The notes beneath the pieces were generated by a model. It ran no database searches and was not told where the DNA came from. It saw only the letters and a list, made by a program, of their open reading frames with translations. A stretch of DNA of 64,000 nucleotides from Diphasiastrum complanatum (Eukaryota; Streptophyta; Lycopodiopsida; Lycopodiales; Lycopodiaceae). Of the stretch, positions 48,285 through 61,239 are shown piece by piece. A program made the translations under genes and the position numbers. Positions within the stretch are counted from its first letter, which is position 1, and each line of letters opens with the position of its first letter. The DNA is taken from positions 19,721,202 to 19,785,201 of the forward strand of contig CM055094.1 in NCBI GenBank assembly GCA_029204225.1, given 5' to 3'.

Positions 48285-48660
48285 AAGCTACTAGAATATC
48301 GAACCAATAATATCACAAGCTACATTCAAATGTGCTAAGATAACACTGGTCCAACCACCACCAACACAACAATCCAGGCAAAGGACCAAGACACGAGCGA
48401 AGCGTCATGCTTCATCAGATGAAACAGACTCAGATGATATGGAGCTTGACCTCACTAGTAACGTATGTAGTTAACTGGAAGTTGGATAGCCTCAACGCGT
48501 GGGGTCCATACTTCAGGATTCTATTTTCTACCATTAACTAACATAACTTCTCATGTAAATGTAAATCGTATTGCACATCAAATTTTTCTTTCCATCTACT
48601 CAAAGCGTTCACATCAAAGAAAAACGGTCTTATCGATCTGACAGACATCTATTGAAATAA
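48285..48660. repeat. Block with X-family fragment, shared with 62420-62800
   Basis: 48365-48450 encodes the X acidic stretch (KRHASSDETDSDDMEL, plus strand). It continues as gacctcactagtaacgtatg through to aaacggtcttatcgatctg, which also follows the X copy at 61240-62540. The two blocks therefore share one ancestral junction. Confidence 0.65.
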
Positions 48661-48898
48661 TATTTTGCTTATTTTGCTCATAACAACAAACCTTTGATTT
48701 TGCATATAAAGCAAGAAACTTGGAGTAAGATGGATCAAAAAGAGCGCCAAGGTCATTTCAAACTTTTCCAATTAATATTTTTTATAATTAAGACGAGTTT
48801 TAATAGCTTACAAGATATATAACAAGTTGGTTTTCTACAAGATTAATCTATCGATTATTAAGATGTCTAAATATCATCTCCATATTGATCTTCCCACA
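48661..48898. other. AT-rich stretch present here but not in the paralogue
   Basis: In the paralogous block this position (62797-63005) holds a transposase fragment instead. Nothing recognised here. Confidence 0.4.
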
Positions 48899-49420
48899 GA
48901 TCAAACAACATTCAGATAGCTAAAACCAATAAAACCCAAGCCGTACACTCGTCGATCCAACAGCGGATCAGATCTATGGTGCGTAATACAACCGTCCACA
49001 CGTGTGAGACCACACGTGCTACAATACACGTCAATCTGCCATTCGGCTACGTGCCCACACGTGTGAGCTAACACATGCCAGAACACACGTCACCAAACCA
49101 TTCTACCACAATGGCCACATGTGCAAGTTTCACACATGCGGATACAGAAGTGTTGTCCCACACGTCAGGTACTGATTGGGCCACGTGACCACACCTGCGA
49201 GCCGATACGTGCAAGAACACATGTCGCTGATCCATTCGGCCACGTGTCCCCATGTGGGATCCCACACGTGTTGATCCAGACGTGCAGTTTCACACATGCG
49301 TATACAAACGTGTGGTTCCACATGTCAGCTACTGACTGGGCCACGTGTCGCTGGGATTCACACGTGCCAAACTTTTTCTCCTATATAAGTCCATTCCCGG
49401 GGATTGTACAATGGCCGGTG
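48899..49420 (+). promoter_or_regulatory. ACGT-core array ending in a TATA box (copy 1)
   Basis: I count 15 ACGT cores, mostly CACGTG or CACGT(C), between about 49000 and 49370, followed by ctatataag at 49381-49389 and ccattcccggggattgta. CACGTG/ACGTGGC are G-box/ABRE cores bound by plant bZIP and bHLH factors. The paralogue at 63010-63525 lies upstream of a histone-like ORF; here similarity ends right after gattgta, so the array has lost its gene. Long open frames on both strands through it are artefacts of the repeats. Confidence 0.6.
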
Positions 49421-49489
49421 ATTCCAGGGATTTCAGAAAGGTCAACATACGACGAGTTGAGGCTACAACTACAACCACATAGTCCTACC

Positions 49490-51000
<1,511 letters not shown>

Positions 51001-51122
51001 TATACATTGGCCCTAGATGACTATAATGGTCAATCTTAAAAGCTCCAATCAACAAATGTTGATGTTTTCAATGTACTCAATTCAAAAAATTGCGCCTAAA
51101 GGATTTTCTTCATAACATTTGT

Positions 51123-52662
51123 TCAGAAATAGTGGGCATCATGCTTATGACATTGCTCGCGCAGCCACTTGGAGCAGGTTTGAGTCAGCATTTGTCTTCG
51201 ACCAGCAAATGCTTTTGATCTCTGGGTGTAAGCCTTATCAGCATTGATGATAAAGCCTGAAGTGCACATCTCTTCAAAGATTTGTATGGAGTCTGCAGGA
51301 AAGTATTGTATCCGTAAATAGATCCTGGTATCCTCCATCTGAAGCGCCGGTTTGTTGGGATTGATGAAAAATTGTGGATCCTGCTCAAACCTTCGGCCCA
51401 TGACAGTCATCAGAAACTGGCAGAACTTGTGTTGTAGCTTGATTGTAGGATCGTCAGAATCGGAAGTTAATTTGCAAAAATTCTTGATGGATGTATGACA
51501 TTCCTTCTGAGAAGAGAACGAGCCATCTATTATCGAAAAGTTTCCAGGATATGCTGATATGTTGTCTTCCGATCTCCATGCTAGCGCTCCTCTTTTACGA
51601 AAACTTGGGTCGAAAGAAGGATCATTCTGGATTTGCTTTGGTGATTGAAAGACGTACGTATCTTTCATAGACGTACGTATCTTTGAGGAATGGAGCTCTT
51701 CAACCGATCGACGCAATTAAATCTGGCTGAGAAGAGCTCCCGATCGAATTAGATGCCGTCGTTGGAACTGACTTGTCCCCGTCTATTCGTCCTATCACAG
51801 TCGACTTACTGGCATGGTTATGATTTTGCTCACGTTGCCAGTTGAAGCAGTTTCGAGTCAGTATTTGTCTTCGACCAGTAAATGCTTTTGATCTCTGGGT
51901 GTACATGTAACCCTCATCGGCATTGATGATAAATCCTGAAGTGCACATCTCTTCGAAGATATGTATGGAGTCTGCAGGAAAGTATTGAATCCGTAAATAG
52001 ATCTCGGTATCCTCCATGTGAAGGACCGCTTTGTTGGGATTGATGGAAAATTGTGGATCTTGCTCAAACCATTGGCCCATGACAGTCATCAGAAACTGGC
52101 AGAACTTGTGTTGTAGCTGGATTGTAGGATCGCGAGAATCGGAACTCAGTTCCCAGAAATTATTGATTGATGTATGACATTCCTTCTGAGAAGAGAACGA
52201 GCAATCTATTATCGCAAAGTTGCAAGGATATGCTGATATGTTGTCTTCCGAACTCCATGCTTGTTTTCTACGAAATCTTGGGTCGAAAGAAGGATCATTC
52301 TGGACTTGCTTTGGTGCTTGCTCAAGCCTTTCATTCACGTGCGTATCTTTGAGGACTGGAGCTCTCCAACCGGTAGACGCAATTGATTCTGGCTGTGATG
52401 AGCTCCCGATCAAATTAGATGTCGTCGTTGGAACTGACTTGTCTGCGTCTTTGCGTCCTACTAGAATCCAATAACTGATATCATGTGTCTCCAAATCTCT
52501 TCCGCATATAGATTTCGTAGTTTCTGATATTTTGGCCAAACGGATTTTCTCAGCCGCCGATACTATGTTCATTTCTAGGTCCTGCTCCATCTTCCTAAGC
52601 CGATGTTGGATCAATAATCCTTTTCGGAGACTCTTCAGCCTCTTGTAAATGACGAAAATAAG
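51123..52662 (-). pseudogene. Unrecognised gene with an internally duplicated module (copy 2)
   Basis: Minus strand from the acceptor-like ttgtcgtcatttacaag region: QHRLRKMEQDLEMN coiled coil, KTTKSICGRD-like sequence, then two tandem modules. Each module runs GWRAP..LKDT, SEDNISAYP, FSSQKECHTSI, then LQHKFCQFLMTVMG, YLRIQYFPADSI, FEEMCTSGFIINAD and QRSKAF.GRRQ. Module 1 is about 52420-51810 and module 2 about 51730-51123. TGG to TGA at SIG-W near 51721 and a short duplication (tacgtacgtctat) near 51660 break the frame between them. The module is much longer than in copy 1 (40845-41556), which has only its first part. No domain recognised; no transposon hallmarks. Confidence 0.45.
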
Positions 52663-52694
52663 AGGTGAAATCAGAAGGACAGAGAACATCGATA

Positions 52695-52744
<50 letters not shown>

Positions 52745-52798
52745 AGAGAGAGAGAGAGATATTCCATGCATTGCATTCTATTTGTACATACCTTTTAT
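52663..52798. repeat. (GA)n microsatellite with interruptions and exon-proximal flank
   Basis: GA tract 52699-52759 interrupted by acac near 52741. It is at the same place relative to the coiled-coil exon as 41557-41611. Confidence 0.9.
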
Positions 52799-53104
52799 TT
52801 TTTTTCTCAAAAGTTTCTTCCACATGGTCCAATCAAAACACTCAAATTTGAAATCTACGTAACGTAGCTCCTTCAAATTGATTTTCTTTTCTTTTTAAAA
52901 GAACTGTCATTTTGCGTCAGGGCAGTCCGTAAATAAGCCATTTTATTTGTAGTATAGTATGCAACTCAGCAAAAAAACAGTGTAACTTTTGAACGGCAAC
53001 TCAAATAGAGACGATTACAGTGCCATTAGAAAGTCCTCGACGAGAGCTTTTTCAACGACACTCAATATGACCCAGTTCCGAGCTACGGTGAAGAGGTTAT
53101 GGCC
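52799..53104. other. Diverged U-terminus-like stretch and unassigned sequence
   Basis: 52825-52870 (ggtccaatcaaaacactcaa, aaatctacgtaacgta) resembles the U terminus near 4335-4390. The rest shows no gene. Confidence 0.35.
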
Positions 53105-53397
53105 AGTAAAAGGAGTAGCATTATGGTGCATTTAAGAGTAAAGGATCAAGCAAATACTTATAAAACTGGTATATGGCAAGTTAGACACAATGATAAATTC
53201 ATTAGAATAGTTAGTGAAGCTCAAAAAGTCATTTGGAGTGAGTTCTTGCCGAGTCCCAATTTGTTACCTTGCTATTTGTGAACTTGCCCCAAGATAAGGT
53301 GAAAAAAAACTTTTAATATTACGAATGACAACCACGAAGCTATCATAGTTTCAATCAACATCGATATAATTAAACAACAAAAATCCTCACATACATG
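53105..53397. repeat. Paralogue of 47818-48115
   Basis: Direct copy with few differences. It ends where X copy f starts (ggaacattacaaaaaatcac). Confidence 0.7.
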
Positions 53398-55370
53398 GGA
53401 ACATTACAAAAAATCACAACATCACGCTTTACTGCCATGCTGCCATGCATGCTTTTTAGGAAATGAAAACAAACTCTGATGGGAGAAGATTTGATGCTGG
53501 CACTTCCTTCTTCAGGCATGGAAATGAAATTCAGAAGCCTTGAAAAGCTATAACTTCAAAGGATCGATTTTCCATCTTTTAGTGGCGATCTATCATTCGC
53601 TACGACAGTGCTTCATTACTCCTTCGCATCCTTGGAGACCATCTACATACATCCACCACGGATCCAGAGCGCCATCATCATCCATTTTCAAAAACCCTAA
53701 GCTGCCGAGATTTGCTACATTACACAAAAAGCGTCACATCTAACACGAGCCAAATGCTGAGGGGTAGTGCTCCTGAAGCTTGTCAAAACCCCACATTCAA
53801 CACCGATTTGGGTTGATAGCTCGCTACTAGTACGTTACTACGAAGAAACATCATTGTTTCCACATCCTATCAGAATGACATTGCTCCAAATTTTTTCACA
53901 AATTTCTAGTCTCCATCCACTGCCGAGCAATACTCTACATACACTGCTCATAGAGCCGAGCCCCCATACTCTGCAGTCACTATGGACCGAGCTGAGCGTC
54001 CATACTCTGCATACAAAGTTGATCGAGACGAGTCCATCAAAAGTAGACCAATCCAAAGCCCTCCACAGTCAACGAAGCCAAGACTCCATTTGTCTGTTAC
54101 CAGAGCCGAACCTTCAACAGAGTCCTCAGCCGAGTCCAGAACATGTCTGCCATAACATCTTCCAGTTTTGATGACCCAACTCTAGACAGAATTGACATCA
54201 CCATGGAAAGCCTCGATATCTATGAGATGAACACTTGGTACCAGGAGGCACACTAGTTCCTGAGCCACATAGAGTTCCAACTTCCTCTTTTGATCAATGG
54301 CTATCAGAGCCCATTTTGATTGCATATTGGTTATAACCCCACCGACAGATTTTCCAGTTCATGTTACCTCGTAACCAAAATTTTGTTTATATTATCCCTA
54401 TTTCTGGAACTGACCTCAATACATTTGGCTTCCCTAGGGGACCAAACACAGTTGGTGGGACCCTCAAAAAAATTGATCCCATAGCATACTTCAAATACAT
54501 AGACCCCTCAGCGGACAAATGGAAAAAAAAGATGGTTACCGTATTGAGGTCATAAATGATAAGCCCTTAGCTGCTCCATGTGCCTATCTAGCCAAATATA
54601 CACAGCTCTATAGGTCCAAGATCACGCGTATCCCCATGAAACTATTCCACATGATGGCTGATTCTAGACTACACAATGAGAACCTTTATGACTGGTCCCA
54701 GTTTGCTTCCAACTGCCTCCATGACTATATCAAGAACAAGCAAACCTCCACGTTATTAGGCTATCTTTTGATCAGTGGCTATCACAGCCCCTTTTGATTG
54801 CATATTGCTTATAACCCCACCGACAGATTTTCCAGTTCATGTTACCTCCTAACCAAAATTTTGTTTATATTATCCCTATTTCTGGAGCTGACCTCAATAC
54901 ATTTGGCTTCCCTAGGGGACCGAACACAGTTAGTAGGACCCTCAAGAAAATTGAATCCATAGCATACTTCAAATACATAGACCCCTCAGCGGACAAATGG
55001 AAAAAAAAGATGGTTACCGTATTGAGGCCATAAATGATAAGCCCTTAGCTGCTCCATGTGCCTATCTAGCGAAATATACATAGCGCTATAGGTCCAAGAT
55101 CACGCGTATCCCCATGAAACTATTCCACATGATGGCTGATTCTAGACTACACAATGAGAACCTTTATGACTGGGCCCAGTTTGCTTCCAACTGCCTCCAT
55201 GACTATATCAAGAACAAGCAAACCTCCACGTTATTAGGCTATCTTTTGATAGATGTCACTTTGCAGCAGTTGCGCCACCGACCTCGAATTCGAGACCAGT
55301 TGATACTAGCAGATAAAATCTTGGGAGACTCCCTCGAAACCAGCGATCCACTATTCTCACCTTGAGTGTG
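53398..55370 (+). pseudogene. X family, copy f, with an internal tandem duplication
   Basis: Starts at the shared 5' end (gaacattacaaaaa, 53399). It proceeds through the leader, the TVDRAE-like repeats (53940-54060), QSRTFNRV-like sequence, DISEMNTWYQEAH-like sequence (54210-54250), NQNFVYIIPISG, FGFPRGPNTV, and the central block to LLGYLLI (54767). Then a unit of about 478 bp (54294-54771) is repeated at 54772-55249, after which DVTLQQLRHRPRIRDQLI and ADKILGDSL complete the central block. The acidic and coiled-coil regions are absent: at about 55370 it joins a copia gag fragment. Frameshifts occur in both units (near 54520 and 54998). Confidence 0.6.
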
Positions 55371-55565
55371 AGGCTTTCGCTGTTGCTGCTGCACTTGATT
55401 CTTGCCCTTGGAATAGTCTTTCTTATTGGTGTACAGGACCATGGATTTGTCTTTGCTGGACAGGCCGTTGGCCTTTCTTCGCATTTCTTCTTGAAGAAGA
55501 TGGCCGATCACCTTTTGAAGAGTGAGGCTGGGTTGTGTGGAGATCATCACCCCTTTAGCAATGAT
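55350..55565 (-). pseudogene. Second-type copia gag fragment
   Basis: Minus strand: SLTLQKVIGHLLQEEMRRKA, then KNQVQQQQRK, resembling the C-terminal helix and basic region of copia gag before its zinc knuckle. It is fused to protease-region sequence of the next fragment (NTCNIKKDGKIIAKG, about 55565-55610). A chimeric junction of two copia elements. Confidence 0.4.
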
Positions 55566-56722
55566 CTTGCCATCCTTCTTGATGTTACATGTATTTGTGG
55601 CGAACTCCACAATCAAACCATTGTAAGCAATTGCCCTACACTAAGCAAGTTCTTAGTGATACTGAAAATGTAAAGCACTCCATCAATCTTGATCTTCCTT
55701 GAAGATCCCAAGCATAAAGGTATGGATCCTATTCCTTCTATCTTATAAGCATAATTATTTGCTGTAAAAATTTACGTGATAGGTCCTTCATAGGTAGATA
55801 AGGTTGAAAAATACTCCCTCTTACTTGTCATGTGGGAGGTAGCCCCACTATCTATCCACCAAGGGTCTTCACCTCTTATGCTTGAAGATGAGAAACTTGA
55901 CATCATGACGAAATCTTCATGAGAGCTCTCCTCTTCCTCTTGACCAAGGTTTTCTTGACTTTGAGTTTGCTTCTTCTTGAAGCACTCCGAGGCATAGTGC
56001 CCCGTCTTGCCACAAAAGTAGCATTTGAGCTTCGACTTATCCTTCTTTGGCTTGCTCGAGCTTTGACTTGCTTCTTCTTGAATGCAACACCTTTGCCATT
56101 GTATTTTCTCTTGATCTTGATGAAAAGAGCCTTGTCATCTCCATCATTGACGAAGAGCTTCTCCATCCTTGACTTGATGTGAGTTCTCCTACTCTCCTCG
56201 ACCATGAGGAATCCTTGGAGATCTTCAAGTGAAGGCAACTTGCCCATGATTGCATAGCCTTGCACCAAGTTAGCAAAATCCATACTTAAACCATTCAAGA
56301 TTGGTTGAACAAGTTCACTTTCCTTAATGGAATCTCCTATGTAAGGAAGCTCTTTGTTTAAGTCCTTGACTCTCAACACATATGGATTTGATTCTTCAAG
56401 GATATGAACCTTGAAGTATTGTTGGATTCTTATATCTTTTGAGGAGTTTCCCATGATTCTTGAGCCAAGATGCAAGCACCTACCTCCTTAAGAAGCTCAT
56501 GAGCTACATTCATTTTATACAATGGAGAGCAACCTTGCACCTCCTTTTGTATTTTGTAGCTTCTTGAGGGTGAATAGGCTCATCCTCTTCGCCACTCGCT
56601 ATATCCATTAGATCTTGTAAAATAAAGATTGATTCCATTCTTAGCTTCCAAATTGAATAATTAGAAGCATTCAATCTATCATGTGAATCCAAAAGATATG
56701 CATTCATTGATCTCGACTTCAC
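55566..56722 (-). pseudogene. gag-pr: Copia gag and protease, broken
   Basis: Minus strand: MKSRSMNAYLLDSHDRL and NASNYSIWKLRMESIF (56722-56630), a break near 56500, VLRVKDLNKELPY, LVQPILNGLS, LPSLEDLQGFLMVEES, then after a frameshift near 56060 the zinc knuckle CYFCGKTGHYASECFKKK (about 56020-55967). Next are EEEESSHEDFVMM and the protease core WWIDSGATSHMTS (55857-55815). It ends in IVEFATNTCNIKKDG near 55600. It is the same family as 45840-46811 and 41615-42066; the three together cover gag, protease and RNase H end, but no copy retains integrase or RT. Confidence 0.8.
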
Positions 56723-57530
56723 AAGGATATAGGATTCACCTAACTTGAACCAAAAGGAATCATATGCACATAAATATGCCTCTTGAAATCATTCCTACAA
56801 GATCAATTGAATCATCAAGCAATAATCAATCCAAACTATATCACAAATCAAGCAAAATTGAACACAATCTTGACTAGAATTGCATTCACTTGATGAGCAC
56901 TTGTCAAAAACTTTGGGCTGACCCTAAAATTTAATTTCTAAGATCTCAATAAGTCTAAGAACTAACTATTACAGTACCAAAGATAAGGATCTACCTTCCC
57001 TTTGATTGATTGAAAACTACGTGGCAGACCTACGTGGTAGACCTGTGTCCCTTTGTGTGAATATTTTCTAGATCCAAACATCTAGTGTGTGGCTATTAGG
57101 CTAGAGATAGCATGATATATTAATCTCAACATCCATTGGAGTGAGCTCCCGATCCACTTGATCACGAAACTTACAAGACTATTTGCTTCATGATGTAAAT
57201 GTGAATCCAACTTATCAACAATGTGATTCCCTAGTGCACAATGTATCAGTATCATCACGTGGCAGAAAGTGATTCACTTTTGTGCATATGTTCCATAGAC
57301 AAGTGAGACACTTTTCCACAAATAGGCTTGAAAAAATTGGAAGGTAATTTGGTTGTACAAGAAGCAAGCGTTAAAAAATGAAGGGGCCTAGACAAATTTT
57401 TTCGAGGCTATGTCCTTGGAGGTGGCCAATAATCAACTCCAAGCATCTATGATGAACTACAAGAACACTTGGCTTAACACACAAGATTCAAACTTTCAAG
57501 ACTTCTTCAGGAACTACAAAGAGTGGACCT
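56723..57530 (-). repeat. Copia leader region, paralogue of 46915-47715
   Basis: Directly upstream of the gag start at 56722, which identifies this repeat as the 5' leader of that copia family. Contains the second unoccupied site (tccaa, 57206-57210) of the gag-only LTR element. Confidence 0.7.
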
Positions 57531-57816
57531 AGAGATCTATATATATATATAGGTGGGCTCAAATCTCTTGCCATAAAAACCAGCCAAGAAGATAAACTTT
57601 TTCAAACCCTAAATGTGCCCTAAAAGACACAAAAAACAGCAAGTATCAAGTCTAAAAAATCAGCACCAAATTGTGTCGAAACCACACATTAGATGGATGC
57701 AGGAACTCGCCCTCCTACAAGCCTTGTGTGCTGAAAATTTCAGCCTAAAATTGCATTACAATCTCAAAAAACCAGCAAGCAAATAATTAGGTTACCCCCA
57801 AAAAAGCAATATTCCT
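57531..57816. other. Duplicate of 49866-49935, then unassigned sequence
   Basis: 57531-57600 repeats gagatctatatatatatata and the following 40 bp. From there to 57816 nothing is recognised. Confidence 0.45.
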
Positions 57817-58453
57817 TTGAACGGGATTGACGATTTGAAAACTATTATGACTAAAATGATTTGTTCGGCATTTAAAATTGCCAAAATCAAATTGCTCAGA
57901 TACAAACGACTATCTGGAACCAATGATTTTAAATGGGTTTCGAAAAATACAGGTTCATATGAATGGAGTACTATAGACCGCAAGAATACCTTATGCATTT
58001 GGAATTCCTATTTGATATTGCATTATCAGACTTGGGGATCATACTTGGCGACAGGTCGGGGGAATACCAATGGGTTTTTCATATTCACCAGTGTCTTGTA
58101 ATTGGTACTTTTATTTTTTGAAAATGCAGTTTATTAAGAGGCTTGCAAGATTAGGGGAAATTAAATTTATAAACGACTTCAAATATTCATTCAGGTACAT
58201 TGACGATATATGTTTTATCAATAATCATACGGTTGGACGTTTCCTAGACAAGACTCAACCAAGAACACCTGACAATCCTTTTTGGATCTATCCCCTGAAA
58301 TACCTTGAGATAGACGGAAATGACAACACATGTAATTTGGTGAACTTTTTGAATATTACAATTACCTTTAACCCAATTACCGGTTGTACACATCTGTCCA
58401 AATATGATAAAAGGGGAGACCCGTGTTTAAGTCATATAATAGATCTGTGGTAA
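57817..58453 (+). pseudogene. Reverse transcriptase fragment with GIPMG and YIDD boxes
   Basis: Two overlapping frames make one RT. The first (57817 to about 58050) encodes DLKTIMTKMICSAFKIAKIK and LCIWNSYLILHYQTWGSYLATG. After a shift near 58050 the second encodes GIPMGFSYSPVSCNWYFYFL (58061-58120), then FRYIDDICFINN with the catalytic YIDD at 58196-58207, IYPLKYLEIDG, VNFLNITITF and YDKRGDP. The GIPMG, YIDD, FL-x-I and DKR order is typical of Penelope-like and related non-LTR/non-retroviral RTs and unlike copia (YVDD) or gypsy in this window. No endonuclease is visible. Cut at 58453 by the start of another repeat. Confidence 0.65.
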
Positions 58454-58690
58454 CTTGGGGTAGCTTGATATGTATCTAGGCAACCAATAAAACAACAACA
58501 CACCTCTGGATGGCTTCACAAGCTTCTCTAACTCATTCTTATGATACTATCATTATGTCTAACTTTCCAAATACTAGATGCAAGAGTATTTGACAGATTC
58601 CTAATTCTTTACTCTCCAAGTGTTGTTTGTAGCTCATCGTAGATGCTTTGAGAATAATGTTACTAGTTATATTAATGGGGGGGGGGGGAT
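58451..58690 (+). repeat. Third copy of the inverted-duplication arm
   Basis: Matches 33034-33285 (ggtaacttggggtagcttga, tgctttgagaataatgttac), including a G11 run at 58678-58688. It begins exactly where the RT fragment ends. Confidence 0.7.
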
Positions 58691-58918
58691 TTTGGAATTT
58701 TTGCTCTTGAATAGGAATTTTGGAAGTTCCTTCATTGCATTCAGGTTTGCCATTACTTTTTCCCTATTTACTTTTTGGGTTAAGGCAATTGAAAGCCTTA
58801 AAAAAAAAAGCAATTTTTGTTGAGTACTTTGTAGACCTAGCAACTGTATCCTTTTAGAGGTGTATGCTATTTTTTTCCATTTGAAAAAGGCTTCTAATAA
58901 TCACTTTAGGGTCACTTG
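58691..58918. other. Unassigned AT-rich sequence
   Basis: T- and A-rich with one A10 run. No gene seen. Confidence 0.4.
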
Positions 58919-58919
58919 A

Positions 58920-59940
58920 TTGGAAATTGGCACAGTGGCAATTCATAGTATGGATTGTCAGCCAATTACCAAAAGGAGTGCAAAGGGAATGTCCTCCATA
59001 TTGAAAGATGCTATCCGAGTAGCTAAAGCCTACGATAGCACCGTGATTGCCTCACGGAAGAGTATGCACAGCCAATCAGCCCAAAAGCCTAAGAATGAAA
59101 AGCCAAAAAATAATAAGATAAAAAATCTATTTTTTGATGAACTAGAAGCTACTACTTGCCAACAAACTTGGGCATCATGCCAAACAGAGATTCGAGAGGG
59201 AAAATAAATCATCAAGTTTCATGGCGATGGATTTACCCACAGGTAAATTGAAAGTTGATTTGTTAAATGGTTGTGAATTGAAAGTTGATTTGTTAAATGG
59301 TTGTGAATATACTTGTAACTTCAGTACACTTTCTTTCAAGTCTAATCAATGGTTTCAAGATAAAGGCAATATTCTAGGGAAAGACATAAATATAATGTTT
59401 GATTTTGGAGGTCCTCACAACTTTTTGAATGTGCGGCTTTTATAGAAGCTTCGGGTGCCCACCATGGCCAGTGATCAACATTATGTGATCCTCTAGCCTC
59501 AGGGTCAGACACAGAAGTTTGGGATGTGAAAGTCCCTAATTTGGAGATTCGGATGCAAGATCATGTTGAGCGGCTCGACTTCCATGTTATGAATCTTGAT
59601 AGAACTTATGTAATCCTAAGATATGACTGGTTTTTTGATAAATCAGATTCGTTGAAAATAGATTTTAAAAACCATACTATTGTATTTAAAGATAAGTTTG
59701 ACCAGATAGTCTCTATTTATGGGGAGACTAATGTACTCCCATCACCGATGGTTTCCTCGGCGGAAGTTATGGAAAAACTACATAATTCTAAGTATGAGCT
59801 TTTTCATCTTGTTTTGAAATCTCGTATGCATTGTGATGTGAATGTGTTAACATGCTTTAACACCAAAAATTAGCATCAAGAACAGCTTTTAATGCAAGAT
59901 TTAAGGCAAGAGTTCAATGACGTTTTTCCTAAATAGCTAA
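58920..59940 (+). pseudogene. Gypsy-like gag/protease region with decayed active site
   Basis: 58920-59207 encodes a Lys-rich, Ser-rich stretch (QKPKNEKPKNNKIKN). 59221-59445 encodes a duplicated LKVDLLNGCE and then INIMFDFGGPHNFLNVRLL, where Ty3/gypsy retropepsins have DSGA-T/S-HNFI, so the active site is mutated to DFGGPHNF. After a stop, 59526-59873 encodes VERLDFHVMNLDRTYVILRY and DWF, the second half of the protease fold (usual form LVLGMDWL), IDFKNHTIVFKDK, and a linker. QDLRQEFNDVFPK at about 59895-59935 marks the start of the RT region. The rest of pol is missing. The same linker lies inverted at 43881-44130. Confidence 0.65.
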
Positions 59941-61148
59941 GATTTTCTGAGGTACATACTTCTAATTATATTGCAGTCCGTTGTTAGAACATAATCAAAT
60001 ATTTCTGAGATGACATCTTTGAAATGTTTTAGAAAAGAGTAAGAACATAACGATAGATTTTCAATTTCAAAATTGCAGAAAACATCAAACAGAAAGTACC
60101 ATTCACTTTTGATGTTAGGTAAGTATGACCAAGCAAACACAATATTATAGAAGGACTTGTGTATATAAGGCCAAAGATTGTAATAAAATACGAGTGTAAA
60201 AGTGTCTCACATGAATGGTCTCAAACATTCTATTACAGTAGCGTAAATGTAAAAGTATCTTTTCCTTGTCCTTGCGCGTGCTGAGCTGTAGTCGATCCAC
60301 CGTATTCCTAGTGAGAGTTCTTCTATGCAGATCCTCGTCATCCTGCGAGCTAGTTAATACCTGTAAAAGTTCAGTCTTTTAGCCAGTAAGTCTTCTTTTG
60401 CACCACTGCCTTGTCCTTCCTTTCCTTTATATCATGTATACTTCTTTCTTTTTCCCATATTTTGTCCAAAAACCACCGAACTAGGGTTGTTTAGGTTGAA
60501 AGGACCAGGCCTTTCATTTGAGTTTTGGAAGAATTTATCTTGGACAGTGAAAAAACATGGTCTTTTGAGGAGGCGTTCAATCTCTCTGATGTTTTCAGCA
60601 TCTCCTAAGTTGGCAAGGAGTTTAGCAGAAGGGTTTGCAGCAAATCAATCATGTGCTGGCGTAAAAAGAGAAAAGTATGTGTGACTTGACAACATCTCTA
60701 GCGAGCTTGTGTAGCCAAAGAAAAAAGCCATTCATCTAATTTTAGAAGGATACACCAGGGAAGAATTTTCTAAGATTGTTCATCATGAAACACGATGATC
60801 CCAAAAAAAATAAATGACATGGAGACCCATTTTTTTTTAGTTTTATAGAAAAAATACCCATATTAAAATGCTTCAAATAAAGATATTGTAATGCTAAAAA
60901 AAATGTTGTATTTTGCAAGAAAATTAATCAAGCTACTAAAATTTTGTTAATAGATTTTTATTAATAATTGCACATTAGCTTATATGAAATGATAATACTA
61001 TTCAAAATAAAATCATTGGACACAACCATTAGAATAACTAAAAAAGAACTTTTTGCTTATTAAAACAAAAGCTTTTAATTTTTTTTAAAAAATTTTAAAA
61101 GTGTTTTAAATTACAATTCTTGTATCAAGAAAAATATTTTTTAAATTA
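59680..61148 (+). repeat. Single copy of the foldback unit
   Basis: 59680-60690 is the reverse complement of the foldback spacer (43134-44125) and 60682-61148 continues as one arm, truncated at tgacctaacct. This shows that the arms at 42-45 kb arose from a unit that also exists unfolded and carries gypsy pol sequence at its start. Confidence 0.75.
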
Positions 61149-61239
61149 TGACCTAACCTAAACCAAAAGGAATCATATGCACATAAATATGCCTCTTCAA
61201 ATCATTCCTACAAGATCAGTTGAATCATCATGCAATAAT
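61149..61239 (-). repeat. Short copia leader fragment
   Basis: acctaacctaaaccaaaagg through to caagatcagttgaatcatca matches 46945-47030. Confidence 0.6.
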
